From the NCBI RefSeq assembly GCF_002706795.1, contig NZ_CP017705.1, positions 1,740,001-1,804,000 of the forward strand: a DNA stretch of 64,000 bases. Direction: 5' to 3'. The notes below the pieces were generated by a model. That model was not told the origin of the DNA, searched no databases, and saw only the letters and a program-made list of their open reading frames with translations. Positions 1-9,340 of the stretch are shown here, one piece after another. Every line of letters begins with the position of its first letter. Position 1 is the first letter of the stretch. A program made the position numbers and the translations under genes. Origin of the DNA: Brevibacillus laterosporus DSM 25. GTDB lineage: Bacteria > Bacillota > Bacilli > Brevibacillales > Brevibacillaceae.

Positions 1-118
1 TTCGAGCAATATCATGAGGAGACTCCCCATATACTGTCTCTTGATTGAAATCCCCTTGGAATAAACGAACACACTTCCCTCCACGTATATCGATAGCAGG
101 ATAGATAGTGAATGTCAT
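1..118 (-). CDS. hisA: HisA, ProFAR isomerase (5' part only)
   Basis: The first 39 residues of phosphoribosylformimino-5-aminoimidazole carboxamide ribotide isomerase are visible; the rest lies left of the window. The N-terminus reads [20 protein letters not shown], the classic HisA start carrying the catalytic Asp of the first beta strand (PAIDI) and the GGKCVRL phosphate-proximal motif. The ATG overlaps the hisH stop in an ATGA arrangement, so the two are translationally coupled. HisA supplies PRFAR to the HisH-HisF synthase, which fits the preceding gene. Confidence 0.95.
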   Translation of the reverse strand, partial: MTFTIYPAIDIRGGKCVRLFQGDFNQETVYGESPHDIAR

Positions 119-735
119 GACAGACCCTCCTTGCATTGCTGTACAAAATTAGCTAATAAACGAATGCCTGTTGACCCGCTCTTCTCTGGATGAAACTGCA
201 TACCTGTAACTTTTCCAGACGAAACAATCGCTGCTACATCATGATGATAGTCCGTGGTTGCAAGCAAATGAGTCGGATCATGTACCTGTACATAATAGGA
301 ATGCACAAAATACGCATATTCTCCTTCTAGTACTCCCTTTACTAAAGGATGCTGACGATTCCTTAGAGAAAGTTGATTCCATCCCATATGAGGAATTTTA
401 AAATCTCCCTGAAAGCGTACAACTCTCCCTGGGAGCAGGTCTAAGCCTTTATGCTCCCCATGCTCTTCACTTTCGCTAAACAATAGTTGCATTCCTAAAC
501 ATATTCCCAATATTGGACGATCTGTCCGTACATATTCTCGGATCGCTTGATCTAAGCTGATTGCTCGTATATATCTCATGGCGTCCCCAAAGGCACCTAC
601 ACCTGGTAGTAATAATCCACTATAGTTATTTAAGTGTTCTGGTTGACTAACGATCTCATGTGCTACCTCTAAACGTTCCAGCGCTTTGCGTAAACTAAAC
701 AAATTACCCATCCCATAGTCGATAATTCCAATCAT
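115..735 (-). CDS. hisH: HisH, imidazole glycerol phosphate synthase glutaminase subunit
   Basis: Class I glutamine amidotransferase of 206 residues, the usual length. It hydrolyses glutamine and channels ammonia to HisF in histidine synthesis. The nucleophile is Cys79 in GICLGMQ, and the His-Glu pair is in FHPEKSG near residue 182; the N-terminal DYGMGNL and [11 protein letters not shown] segments are typical. It starts four bases after hisB ends and overlaps hisA by four bases, so it sits mid-operon. hisF is not in the window and presumably follows hisA. Confidence 0.97.
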   Translation of the reverse strand: MIGIIDYGMGNLFSLRKALERLEVAHEIVSQPEHLNNYSGLLLPGVGAFGDAMRYIRAISLDQAIREYVRTDRPILGICLGMQLLFSESEEHGEHKGLDLLPGRVVRFQGDFKIPHMGWNQLSLRNRQHPLVKGVLEGEYAYFVHSYYVQVHDPTHLLATTDYHHDVAAIVSSGKVTGMQFHPEKSGSTGIRLLANFVQQCKEGLS

Positions 736-739
736 GTTT

Positions 740-1339
740 CTACAGCATTCCTTTCGTAGAGGGGACTCCTTTTACTCGTGGATCGATCTGCGTTGCTTCA
801 TCCAACGCACGGCCTAAGGCTTTGAATATCCCTTCAATCATGTGGTGGGTATTCTGGCCATAATGCAAAATAACATGAACGTTCATCCGTGATTCTAAAG
901 CAAATTTCCACAAAAATTCCTGCACTAGCTCAGTAGGAAATTGTCCAACCTGCCAAGAAGGATAAGTAGCACGGTATTCCAAATGAGGCCGATTACTTAT
1001 ATCAATCACCACTTGGGCCAACGCATCATCCATAGGAACAAATGCATTCCCATAGCGTTTGATCCCCGTTTTATCACCCAACGCCTCACGTACGGCCTGA
1101 CCTAGACAAATTCCGATATCCTCAACCGTATGATGATAGTCAATCTCGATGTCGCCTTCTGCTTCTACCTGTAATTGAAAATGGCCATGACGCGTAAATA
1201 AATCAAGCATATGCGACAAAAAGGGAACACCTGTGTTTAGTCTGCTCTCTCCATTTCCGTCTACTGCAAATTGTAAAGCTACATTTGTCTCGTTGGTTTT
1301 TCGCTTTATAGTTGCTGTTCGACTCATAGCCTGTTCCAT
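740..1339 (-). CDS. hisB: HisB, imidazoleglycerol-phosphate dehydratase
   Basis: Monofunctional dehydratase of 199 residues (no fused phosphatase domain), converting imidazole glycerol phosphate to imidazole acetol phosphate. The two duplicated metal-binding His clusters are visible: DYHHTVEDIG near residue 70 and THHMIEGIFKALGRAL near residue 165, plus the HMLDLFTRHG segment. The first ATG is preceded by AAAGGAAG at good spacing, so I keep it rather than the later Met in MSRTATIKRK. It lies 52 bases after hisD and 4 bases before hisH. Confidence 0.96.
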   Translation of the reverse strand: MEQAMSRTATIKRKTNETNVALQFAVDGNGESRLNTGVPFLSHMLDLFTRHGHFQLQVEAEGDIEIDYHHTVEDIGICLGQAVREALGDKTGIKRYGNAFVPMDDALAQVVIDISNRPHLEYRATYPSWQVGQFPTELVQEFLWKFALESRMNVHVILHYGQNTHHMIEGIFKALGRALDEATQIDPRVKGVPSTKGML

Positions 1340-1391
1340 CGCTTTCTTCCTTTCAGCTAAGTTGACAACACTCTGTTATCAGCCTTTATCA

Positions 1392-2663
1392 TTAACACTC
1401 TGCTATCCTAACTTGAATAGCTTTGGCATGAGCTGTTAACCCTTCTGCCTCCGCCAATCTCACAATCTTTTCTCCATGTTCTACGAGATCAGCCTTACTA
1501 TAAGAAATAACACTCATTTTTTTAATAAAATCATCCACTGATAAAGGAGAAGAAAAACGGGCTGTTCCATTTGTTGGTAAAACATGATTCGTTCCTGCAA
1601 AGTAATCTCCTACAGGTTCGGAGCTGTAGGGACCTAAAAAAACAGCTCCGGCATTTTTTACTTTCCCTAAATGACTAAAGGCATCTTCCACATGTAACTC
1701 TAGGTGCTCAGGAGCTAATCGATTAACCACTGCAAAGCCTTCTTCCAAATCAGCCACAACACAGATAGCTCCATGAGAGTGTAAGGAAGCTTCAGCGATC
1801 TCTTTTCTTGGTAAGCTCACTATTTGCTGCTTTATTTCAAAAGCTACTTCCTCAGCTACTTTTTGTGAGGTCGTAATCAAGATAGCTGATGCCATTGAAT
1901 CGTGCTCCGCTTGTGACAGGAGATCAGCAGCAATATAACGGGGCGAGGCTGTTTCATCTGCTAACACTACGATTTCACTAGGACCGGCTATCATATCAAT
2001 GCTTACCACTCCAAACACCTCACGTTTGGCTAGCGCTACATAGATATTGCCCGGCCCTACAATCTTATCTACAGCAGGAATAGTCTTGGTTCCATACGTA
2101 AGTGCTCCAATTGCTTGAGCCCCACCAACTTTATAAATCTCCGTCACACCAGCGATCTCGGCAGCAACTAAAACGGCTGGGGCAACCTTACCTTCTCGAT
2201 CCGGTGGTGTGACCATTACAATTTTCTCCACCCCTGCGACTTGTGCTGGAATGGCATTCATGAGAACAGAGGAGGGATAGGAAGCGGAACCGCCAGGAAC
2301 ATAAAGCCCCACGCTATGTAGAGGCCGAATCATTTGGCCTAGCATAGTTCCAGACTCTCTTGTCGTAAACCAGGATGTACGTGCCTGATGTTGATGGTAT
2401 GCGCGAATATTGTCGGCAGCTTCTTGCAACGCTTTTTGCACCTCGTTGGAAACGAATGTCTTGGCAGCTAGATACTCTGCTTCCGTTACTCGAATCTCAC
2501 CTACTGTTACTCCATCATATTTTTGTGTAAATGTACGAATTGCTTCATCGCCATACTCTTTAACCGCTTGTAAAATCTCCCGTACCGCACTTTGCTGTTC
2601 TTTGGTGCCTCGGTCAATACTACGTGTGATACTTAGCTCGCGTGCATTTATAATCCGTAGCAT
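1392..2663 (-). CDS. hisD: HisD, histidinol dehydrogenase
   Basis: Zinc-dependent NAD enzyme of 423 residues catalysing the last two oxidations to histidine. Characteristic segments are VPGGSASYPSSVLMN (about residue 125), GPSEIVVLAD (about 228), the Zn/catalytic SQAEHDSMA (about 250) and GDYFAGTNHVLPT (about 350). It begins five bases downstream of hisG, in the conserved hisZ-G-D-B-H-A order. Nothing is truncated relative to the family. Confidence 0.97.
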   Translation of the reverse strand: MLRIINARELSITRSIDRGTKEQQSAVREILQAVKEYGDEAIRTFTQKYDGVTVGEIRVTEAEYLAAKTFVSNEVQKALQEAADNIRAYHQHQARTSWFTTRESGTMLGQMIRPLHSVGLYVPGGSASYPSSVLMNAIPAQVAGVEKIVMVTPPDREGKVAPAVLVAAEIAGVTEIYKVGGAQAIGALTYGTKTIPAVDKIVGPGNIYVALAKREVFGVVSIDMIAGPSEIVVLADETASPRYIAADLLSQAEHDSMASAILITTSQKVAEEVAFEIKQQIVSLPRKEIAEASLHSHGAICVVADLEEGFAVVNRLAPEHLELHVEDAFSHLGKVKNAGAVFLGPYSSEPVGDYFAGTNHVLPTNGTARFSSPLSVDDFIKKMSVISYSKADLVEHGEKIVRLAEAEGLTAHAKAIQVRIAEC

Positions 2664-2668
2664 GCTGT

Positions 2669-3346
2669 CTAGTACCTCCTATCCTTCTCATCTCTGAGTA
2701 CCTCTGCTTTTGGAATGACCTGGAGAAATTTTTGGGCAATGTCCTCTACTGCTTCACTTTTCATTCGATAACTTGAGCGGTTAGCAATTAATCTTGTAGT
2801 AATATCACAAATATGTTCAATCTCCACCAGACCATTCTCTCGTAATGTCTGTCCCGTAGAGACAATATCAACAATTCGTTCAGCAAGTCCGATCAAAGGA
2901 GCTAATTCTACGGAACCATTTAGCTTAATGACCTCGACCTGTTGACCTTGCTCTCGAAAATAACGTGATGCGATTGTAGGATACTTAGTAGCTACTCTAG
3001 GCTGAACCGCTGGCTGATACTGAGCTAAACCAGCAACTACCATGCGACATCTCCCAATTTCAAGATCAAGTAATTCATAGACGTCTCTGTCTTCTTCCAA
3101 TAAAACATCTTTGCCTACTACACCAACATCTGCTACCCCATACTCCACATAAGTCGGTACATCAGCTGGTTTTGCCAAAATAAATTCCATCTGAAAATGA
3201 GGAACAGGAATAATTAATTTGCGGGAATCTTTGAAATTTTCCTCAAGCACGATTCCTGATTCCTGTAAAAAGATTAATGATTCTTCAAAGATTCTACCCT
3301 TTGGCATCGCTATCGTTAATTTTTGCAACGATTCTGTTTTTCTCAC
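2669..3346 (-). CDS. hisG: HisG, short-form ATP phosphoribosyltransferase catalytic subunit
   Basis: First committed enzyme of histidine synthesis. The short form lacks the C-terminal regulatory domain and needs HisZ. Visible motifs are [15 protein letters not shown] at the N-terminus and the PRPP loop in [15 protein letters not shown]. The longest frame extends further into hisZ, but a GTG at 3346 preceded by a GGAGGAGAGG Shine-Dalgarno fits the family N-terminus and gives a GTGA overlap with the hisZ stop. I therefore call 225 residues. The overlap implies coupled synthesis of the two subunits, matching their hetero-octameric complex. Confidence 0.95.
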   Translation of the reverse strand: MRKTESLQKLTIAMPKGRIFEESLIFLQESGIVLEENFKDSRKLIIPVPHFQMEFILAKPADVPTYVEYGVADVGVVGKDVLLEEDRDVYELLDLEIGRCRMVVAGLAQYQPAVQPRVATKYPTIASRYFREQGQQVEVIKLNGSVELAPLIGLAERIVDIVSTGQTLRENGLVEIEHICDITTRLIANRSSYRMKSEAVEDIAQKFLQVIPKAEVLRDEKDRRY

Positions 3347-4515
3347 GGTACCTCTCCTCCCCAGATAACAACATGATTTTGCTCGCAATTTACAAAAGCA
3401 TGCTCTACCTCTGCTGACCACCTCGCTGTAATAACGATATTTTGTTCATCACGTTTTTGCTGTGCATAGCGAAGAGCCTCTTCCCGTTGATGTTGCTCAT
3501 ATAGAATGACATAACGTTTTTGATTAAAAGGGGCTACTATATTTGCTACCTGTAATAAACAATCAATTTCCAGTGCAAACCCTGTAGCTGCTGCTGAACG
3601 ACCAAATTGCTCTAACAACCGATCATATCGTCCGCCACTTAACAAAGATGAACCTATATCTGCTGCATACCCTTCAAAAACAATTCCTGTATAGTAATCA
3701 AAACGACCAATAAGTGTTAAGTCCAATAAGATATGCTCTTCCACACCATAAGCCGCCAACGCATCCCATAATGATGAAATGGTTTGCATAGCTTCTACCG
3801 ATTTCGGATTACGTAAGAGCTGCATACCCTCCTCAATGCTCTCTCTACCACCACGTAATTGAAGTAAGGAAAGCAATTTCACTTTCTCTTCCTCCGTGAC
3901 AGATAATGTACTCACAACCTGTCGATATCCTGCATAATCTCTATGCTGTAGGCATTTCACCAAGCTCAACCTCTCGTGTTTATCCACCACGATTTCTTCT
4001 AACAAGCCTGTTACCACATCCACATGACCAATCGTTATTTTAAAGGCAGCTACACCTGCTTCTTGTAAACATGAAATTGCTAAGGCGATCACCTCAGCAT
4101 CAGCATCTACACTAGCATCCCCGATAAGCTCCACTCCTGTTTGATAAAATTCAGCAGGACGTCCAGCTTCTTTTTCTTGCGCACGAAATACATTCGCTTG
4201 ATAAAATAACCGGATAGGATAAGGTACGTGCTTATACAAGGAGGAGACAACACGTGCTATAGGTGCCGTCACCTCAGGACGTAAAATGACAGTATGTCCC
4301 TGTTTATCCAACAGCTTAAACATATGGTCGGTCAAGGTCGCACTTGCTACCCCCACCGTTTCAAAGTACTCCAGCGCAGGCGTAGCAATTTCATCATAAC
4401 CCCACCTCGATATACATTGACGCAAAATTCGTTCAATTACACGTTGTTTTTGTAACAGCTCAGGCAATACATCCCGCATGCCCAATGGCTTTTCAAAAAC
4501 CAAAGGTGTAGCCAT
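3343..4515 (-). CDS. hisZ: HisZ, ATP phosphoribosyltransferase regulatory subunit
   Basis: Histidyl-tRNA-synthetase paralogue (class II core, no anticodon domain role) that partners short HisG and confers allosteric histidine control. Class II-like features include the GMRDVLPE start, [26 protein letters not shown] and GGRYDRL segments. The start is the Met of [16 protein letters not shown] lies eight bases before it, too close to the upstream Met two codons earlier. First gene of the his operon, directly behind the promoter at 4584-4612. True HisRS is unlikely because of the operon position and the short C-terminus. Confidence 0.94.
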   Translation of the reverse strand: MATPLVFEKPLGMRDVLPELLQKQRVIERILRQCISRWGYDEIATPALEYFETVGVASATLTDHMFKLLDKQGHTVILRPEVTAPIARVVSSLYKHVPYPIRLFYQANVFRAQEKEAGRPAEFYQTGVELIGDASVDADAEVIALAISCLQEAGVAAFKITIGHVDVVTGLLEEIVVDKHERLSLVKCLQHRDYAGYRQVVSTLSVTEEEKVKLLSLLQLRGGRESIEEGMQLLRNPKSVEAMQTISSLWDALAAYGVEEHILLDLTLIGRFDYYTGIVFEGYAADIGSSLLSGGRYDRLLEQFGRSAAATGFALEIDCLLQVANIVAPFNQKRYVILYEQHQREEALRYAQQKRDEQNIVITARWSAEVEHAFVNCEQNHVVIWGGEVP

Positions 4516-4572
4516 CCTCATTCCCTCCTGCTCCTATAGACACTTTACTCTGCTAATAAACTAAAGCGTGTG

Positions 4573-4612
4573 AATTAGTAGAAAATATACTACTAATTAT
4601 CAAAGAGGTCAA
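4573..4612 (-). promoter_or_regulatory. hisZ operon promoter with palindromic operator
   Basis: On the minus strand a -35 TTGACC (4607-4612) and -10 TATATT (4584-4589) are separated by exactly 17 bases. A perfect inverted repeat AATTAGTAG / CTACTAATT (4573-4581 and 4590-4598, 8-base centre) has the -10 box as its centre, so a bound dimer would block RNA polymerase. A TrpR-family HisR/YerC-type repressor has been proposed for his operons of Bacillales; that assignment is an inference here. Confidence 0.75.
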
Positions 4613-4752
4613 CATTTTTTTATGACAGCATGTCTTTGTGTTATATCTTTGCCTACGTACTTAGTAGTCAAAAATATATTTTTTAGCCTCGACCACAAAC
4701 AGAGGCTTTATTACACTTTTCCCTATTGCACTTCTATAAACGCTTTATTTAC

Positions 4753-4787
4753 AATAAAAAAACCTTCGTCTCCTGACGAGACAAAGG
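4753..4787 (-). terminator. Rho-independent terminator after the yvoF-like gene
   Basis: Stem CCTTCGTCTC (4763-4772) / GAGACAAAGG (4778-4787), five-base loop, followed on the minus strand by a T-rich tract. It starts ten bases after the acetyltransferase stop and separates that gene from the his promoter. A second small GC hairpin (GCCTC/GAGGC, 4686-4706) between here and the his promoter has no clear role. Confidence 0.85.
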
Positions 4788-4796
4788 TCCTCTACT

Positions 4797-5279
4797 TCAC
4801 TGTCGAATGATTTGTAACGGATTTCCACCCACAAATGCTCCTGCTGGTACATCACGGTGAACAACACTCCCTGCTGCAATTACTGCACTATCACCAATGA
4901 CTACCCCTGGCAAAATCGTGGAATTGGCGCCAATTAATACACGGTCACCAATAATAACTTCCCCTAGTCGATACTCGTCCACTAAATATTCATGGGCTAA
5001 AATTGTAGTATTGTAGCCAATTACGCAATTTCGTCCAATCGTAATTAGTTCAGGATACATAATATCCATCATGACCATCAATGCTACAGCAGATTGATCG
5101 CCTACTTTGATTCCAAGAAAGGTACGATACATCCAATTCTTCACAAACACAAACGGACAATAACGCGCCAGTTGGATAACAACAAAGTTTCTGCAAACCT
5201 TCCAAAAACTCACGGTTTTATACATATGCCAAAGCGGATTTACTCCTCCCGCTACGGGATATCGTTTGGTGTTACGCAT
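4797..5279 (-). CDS. yvoF: YvoF-like hexapeptide-repeat acetyltransferase
   Basis: 160-residue left-handed beta-helix O-acyltransferase. Hexapeptide repeats run from about residue 75 to 150 (ITIGRNCVIGYNTTILAHEY, VIIGDRVLIGANSTILPGVV, AVIAAGSVVHRDVPAGAFVG), with the catalytic-type His in the LAHEYL loop and a GNPLQII tail. In B. subtilis the gene between the hprK group and hisZ is yvoF, also a putative acetyltransferase, so position and sequence agree. It lies 47 bases after hprK with no terminator between, so it is probably co-transcribed. The acceptor substrate is unknown. Confidence 0.85.
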   Translation of the reverse strand: MRNTKRYPVAGGVNPLWHMYKTVSFWKVCRNFVVIQLARYCPFVFVKNWMYRTFLGIKVGDQSAVALMVMMDIMYPELITIGRNCVIGYNTTILAHEYLVDEYRLGEVIIGDRVLIGANSTILPGVVIGDSAVIAAGSVVHRDVPAGAFVGGNPLQIIRQ

Positions 5280-5326
5280 AAGCGTCAGATTGCTCCTTTA
5301 CCTCTTCCTATAGGGATCGCATCATC

Positions 5327-6253
5327 TTAGATAAATGAATCATGATCTTCAATTGTATCTGTCAAACGCTTAGAGAAATGCACAGCAGCATTGTAGCCCA
5401 TGCGTTTCAAGCGATAGTTCATAGCTGCTACCTCGATAATAACTGCTAAATTTCGACCTGGACGCACAGGGACGGTAATGACCGGCACATCTGTATCCAT
5501 TACTTTCATTTTTTCTTCGTCTAGTCCCAAACGTTCGTAGTGCTTATGCTGATCCCACAGTTCTAGCTTCACGACCATATCAATGTTTTTCGTATTACGC
5601 ACAGCTCCTGCACCAAACATCGTCATTACATTGATAATACCTACTCCGCGGATTTCTAATAAATGTTGAATTAAATCAGGTGCCATCCCCGTTAAGTGGC
5701 CTTCTTGTGTTTGACGAATCTCTACAGCATCATCTGCTACGAGACGATGACCACGCTTAACCAGTTCCAGAGCTGTCTCACTTTTCCCTATTCCACTAGC
5801 ACCAAGAATAAAGACGCCCACTCCGTATACATCCGTAAGAACCCCATGAATGGTAGCGGTTGGAGCAAGACGATCTTCTAAATAATTTGTAAGCTTACTA
5901 ACCAGACTGGTTGTAGGTAAAGGAGATTGAATGACAGGTACTCCTCTACTATTAGACACATCCAGCACTTCTTGTGGCAATTCCAAATTACGCGCTACAC
6001 ATAAGCAAGGTGTCTCCTCACTCATTAAAAAGCTGAGTCTATCAACTATGGTCTCTTTAGGTAATGTATGTAAAAATTCCATTTCAGTCATTCCGAGAAT
6101 TTGGATGCGTTCTCCAGGATAATGGGATTTATATCCCGCTAGCTGTAATCCAGGTCGACTTAAATCAGTAACGCTGATCGGGCGACTTAACCCTTTTTCG
6201 CCACTTACTATTTTCAGTTGAAAATGTTCGACAAGATGACTGACATTTACCAT
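5327..6253 (-). CDS. hprK: HprK, HPr kinase/phosphorylase
   Basis: Bifunctional sensor that phosphorylates and dephosphorylates Ser46 of HPr for carbon catabolite control. Walker A GASGIGKS is at residues 151-158, followed by the [11 protein letters not shown] segment, the signature [10 protein letters not shown] and the capping tail [20 protein letters not shown]. The frame is open 46 codons further upstream, but the sigma-A promoter at 6312-6340 lies inside that extension, and family length (about 310) supports the Met of [10 protein letters not shown], giving 308 residues. A TTG three codons earlier is an alternative. lgt and ppaX, which follow hprK in B. subtilis, are absent. Confidence 0.95.
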   Translation of the reverse strand: MVNVSHLVEHFQLKIVSGEKGLSRPISVTDLSRPGLQLAGYKSHYPGERIQILGMTEMEFLHTLPKETIVDRLSFLMSEETPCLCVARNLELPQEVLDVSNSRGVPVIQSPLPTTSLVSKLTNYLEDRLAPTATIHGVLTDVYGVGVFILGASGIGKSETALELVKRGHRLVADDAVEIRQTQEGHLTGMAPDLIQHLLEIRGVGIINVMTMFGAGAVRNTKNIDMVVKLELWDQHKHYERLGLDEEKMKVMDTDVPVITVPVRPGRNLAVIIEVAAMNYRLKRMGYNAAVHFSKRLTDTIEDHDSFI

Positions 6254-6311
6254 TTGTATCAAACACCACTTTCCCAGCCAAGATTGCTGTTTTCCGTTAT
6301 TTCTTACCCCT

Positions 6312-6340
6312 ATTGTAACGAACGCACCTTGTGCAAACAA
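6312..6340 (-). promoter_or_regulatory. hprK promoter
   Basis: On the minus strand TTGTTT (6335-6340) and TACAAT (6312-6317) are spaced by 17 bases. This places transcription initiation about 50 bases before the hprK ATG and just after the uvrA terminator, so hprK-yvoF can form its own unit. Confidence 0.65.
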
Positions 6341-6379
6341 CTCTCTTCGCGAATTGACTTTATCTTTCATATCGTGTAA

Positions 6380-6412
6380 ATGAAAAGGCACCCTGTTAAA
6401 AAGGATGCCTTT
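6380..6412 (-). terminator. Terminator after uvrA
   Basis: Inverted repeat AAAGGCA/TGCCTTT (6384-6390 and 6406-6412) with an inner CC/GG extension, followed on the minus strand by TTTTCATTT. The T tract is short, so read-through into hprK is possible. Confidence 0.6.
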
Positions 6413-6439
6413 CCCATGTTGTAATGTAAAGCTTTTACC

Positions 6440-9328
6440 CTAGGTATGATTAACTAGCTCTTGAATCCGTTCTTGGGTACGCTTGCGATCACGTTCAAGA
6501 ATAGGTCCCAAAAATTCACCTGTATACGATCCCTTAACCTTGGCTACCTCTTCAGGAGTTCCTGTAGCTACAATACTACCTCCACGTGTTCCACCTTCTG
6601 GTCCAAGGTCGATTATATGGTCTGCTGTCTTAATAACATCCAGATTATGCTCAATAACCAAAACAGTATCCCCATTCTCTACTAATCGTTGCAAGACTTT
6701 TAGCAATCGATCAATGTCGTAGGTATGCAATCCTGTTGTTGGTTCATCTAGAATGTATATGGTGCGCCCCGTACTTCGGCGATGTAATTCAGAAGCTAAT
6801 TTAACGCGTTGGGCTTCTCCACCTGATAAAGTAGTTGCCGGTTGTCCTAGCTTCATGTAGCCTAAACCAACATCAAGCAAGGTTTGAACCTTCCGTTGGA
6901 TTTTCGGTACATTTTTGAAAAACTCAACTGCATCTTCCACTGTTGTTTCCAAAATATCAGAAATGCTTTTGCCTCTATATTTAACCTCTAAGGTCTCACG
7001 ATTGTATCGTTTACCATTACAAATCTCGCAAGGTACGTATACATCCGGTAGAAAATGCATTTCAATCTTAATAATACCGTCCCCTGTGCAAGCTTCACAA
7101 CGCCCGCCCTTTACGTTAAAGCTAAATCGCCCTTTTTTGTATCCACGCACTTTTGCTTCATTAGTGGAGGCAAACAGGTCACGAATATCATCAAACACAC
7201 CTGTATACGTAGCTGGGTTCGAGCGAGGTGTACGACCAATTGGTGACTGGTCAATATCAACTACCTTGTCCAAATGCTCCAAGCCATTAATCCGTTTAAA
7301 TTCTCCAGGCTTGGCTTTTGCACGATTTAATTCACGTGCCAAAGCTTTGTGTAGAATCTCGTTGATTAGGGTACTTTTTCCTGAACCAGAGACACCCGTA
7401 ACAGCAACGAACACACCTAATGGAATCTTGACGTTTACATTTTTCAGGTTGTTTTCTTTTGCCCCTTCAATAATCACCCATTTATCGCAAGCTTCTCCAT
7501 TTTGTGCAGGCTTACGTCTTTCAAGAGGAACAGGGATGAATTTACGCCCACTTAAATAAGCTCCTGTTAGAGAGTCAGGATTCTTCATCACTTCTTGTGG
7601 GGTTCCTTCCGCTACTATCTGTCCACCATGAATCCCTGCTCCAGGACCAATATCGATAATGTAATCGCAGGCTAGCATCGTATCCTCGTCATGCTCTACT
7701 ACGATAAGTGTATTTCCTAAGCTTGTCATATGCTCAAGCGTCTTAATCAAACGAGCATTATCGCGCTGATGTAGACCAATACTTGGCTCGTCCAAAATAT
7801 ACAAGACTCCCATTAGACTAGAGCCAATCTGTGTAGCTAATCGTATACGTTGGGCTTCTCCACCTGATAAGGTTCCTGCCGCTCGACTTAATGTAAGGTA
7901 ATCAAGCCCCACATCAATGAGGAAATTCAGTCTGGCTTTGATCTCTTTTAAGATCATCTGAGCGATCTTAATATCTTTCTCACTTAACTCGACTTGATCA
8001 AAAAATTGGTGTGCATCTACAATAGATAGACTGGTTAACTCCGAAATATTACGTTTGCCGATCAAAACAGCTAGGCTCTCTTGGCGCAATCGCTGACCCT
8101 TACAAACCGGGCAAGCTTTTTGACCCATGAAGCCTTCAATTTGTTCCCGTATATAATCAGAACTGGTTTCTAGGTGACGTCTTTGTAGGTTAGGGATTAC
8201 CCCTTCAAATGCCACTGTAGCCTCACGTACTTGACCAAATTCATTCTCATAACGGAATTGAATTTTTTCACCTTTACTACCATATAAAACGATTTGTAAT
8301 TGCTCATCTTCTAGCTCTTCCACCGGTACATCTGTAGGAATGCTAAAATGACGGCACGCTGATTCTAACAATTGTGGGTAGTAGGTAGAAGACTTTGGTT
8401 CCCAAGCTGCTACAGCACCCTCTGACAATGTTTTTGCAGAATCCGGAACAACCAGATCAGGGTCCACTTCCATCCGCACTCCCAATCCATCGCATTCTGA
8501 GCAGGCTCCATACGGACTATTAAATGAGAAGATTCGCGGTTCTAACTCACCAATCGAGAAGCCACAGAGTGGACAAGCATGCTTCTCGCTAAATAGTAGT
8601 TCTTCCTGATCGATAACATCGACAATCACCTTACCGTCTGCTAAACGCAAAGCTGTTTCTAAGGAATCAGCAATACGTGTCTGAGAATCAGGTTTGACAA
8701 CGATCCGATCAATTACAACTTCAATGCTATGCTTTTTGTTTTTTTCCAAAAGAATCTCTTCAGATAAATCCCGCACTTCTCCATCAACACGAACCCGTAC
8801 ATAACCTTGTTTACGGATATCTTCCAATAGCTTTACGTGCTCTCCTTTACGTCCCTGAACTAAAGGAGCAAGAATTTGCATACGGGTCCGTTCCGGGAAT
8901 TCCATAATACGATCTACCATTTGTTCGATCGTTTGTGAACTAATTTCTATTCCATGAGTAGGACAAACAGCCTTACCAATACGCGCATACAACAGACGCA
9001 AATAATCATAGATCTCTGTCACTGTTCCTACAGTAGAACGTGGATTGCGACTAGTGGTCTTCTGATCAATCGAAATAGCTGGAGATAGACCATCAATAGA
9101 ATCTACGTCAGGCTTATCCATTTGTCCAAGAAATTGACGAGCATAAGCAGATAGCGACTCTACATAACGACGCTGTCCTTCCGCATAGATCGTATCAAAA
9201 GCAAGAGACGATTTTCCTGAACCAGATAATCCCGTTAAAACAACAAATTTATCTCGTGGGATGACGACATCTATGTTTTTTAAATTATGAGCGCGTGCAC
9301 CCTTCACCACGATTCGATCTAATGGCAT
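6440..9328 (-). CDS. uvrA: UvrA, excinuclease ABC subunit A
   Basis: Damage-recognition ATPase of nucleotide excision repair, 962 residues. It contains two ABC ATPase modules: Walker [15 protein letters not shown] near residue 32 and [14 protein letters not shown] near 640, two LSGGEAQR signatures (about 485 and 825) and Walker B ILDEPS / ILDEPT. CxxC zinc-binding pairs include CPLCGF, CPVCKG and the C-terminal module pair CEACTG/CEICNG. ATG at 9328 with GGGAG eight bases upstream is preferred to the GTG three codons earlier. It starts 12 bases after uvrB. Confidence 0.98.
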   Translation of the reverse strand: MPLDRIVVKGARAHNLKNIDVVIPRDKFVVLTGLSGSGKSSLAFDTIYAEGQRRYVESLSAYARQFLGQMDKPDVDSIDGLSPAISIDQKTTSRNPRSTVGTVTEIYDYLRLLYARIGKAVCPTHGIEISSQTIEQMVDRIMEFPERTRMQILAPLVQGRKGEHVKLLEDIRKQGYVRVRVDGEVRDLSEEILLEKNKKHSIEVVIDRIVVKPDSQTRIADSLETALRLADGKVIVDVIDQEELLFSEKHACPLCGFSIGELEPRIFSFNSPYGACSECDGLGVRMEVDPDLVVPDSAKTLSEGAVAAWEPKSSTYYPQLLESACRHFSIPTDVPVEELEDEQLQIVLYGSKGEKIQFRYENEFGQVREATVAFEGVIPNLQRRHLETSSDYIREQIEGFMGQKACPVCKGQRLRQESLAVLIGKRNISELTSLSIVDAHQFFDQVELSEKDIKIAQMILKEIKARLNFLIDVGLDYLTLSRAAGTLSGGEAQRIRLATQIGSSLMGVLYILDEPSIGLHQRDNARLIKTLEHMTSLGNTLIVVEHDEDTMLACDYIIDIGPGAGIHGGQIVAEGTPQEVMKNPDSLTGAYLSGRKFIPVPLERRKPAQNGEACDKWVIIEGAKENNLKNVNVKIPLGVFVAVTGVSGSGKSTLINEILHKALARELNRAKAKPGEFKRINGLEHLDKVVDIDQSPIGRTPRSNPATYTGVFDDIRDLFASTNEAKVRGYKKGRFSFNVKGGRCEACTGDGIIKIEMHFLPDVYVPCEICNGKRYNRETLEVKYRGKSISDILETTVEDAVEFFKNVPKIQRKVQTLLDVGLGYMKLGQPATTLSGGEAQRVKLASELHRRSTGRTIYILDEPTTGLHTYDIDRLLKVLQRLVENGDTVLVIEHNLDVIKTADHIIDLGPEGGTRGGSIVATGTPEEVAKVKGSYTGEFLGPILERDRKRTQERIQELVNHT

Positions 9329-9340
9329 GTATTTCACTCC

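Noticed and set aside
3347-3421. Longer HisG start reading 25 codons into hisZ
   Set aside because: The extra residues are Cys/Arg-rich and not HisG-like; a GTG with strong ribosome site at 3346 gives the normal N-terminus.
4522-4752. A T-box leader before hisZ
   Set aside because: The transcribed leader is only about 60 bases, with no specifier loop or TGGNACC-type T-box sequence.
4622-4810. 62-codon frame on the plus strand upstream of hisZ
   Set aside because: It runs through the yvoF terminator and the his upstream region, with no ribosome site; chance frame.
6915-7559. 214-codon open frame on the plus strand inside uvrA
   Set aside because: It is antisense to a fully conserved UvrA, has no family resemblance or clear ribosome site, and its composition mirrors the uvrA codons.
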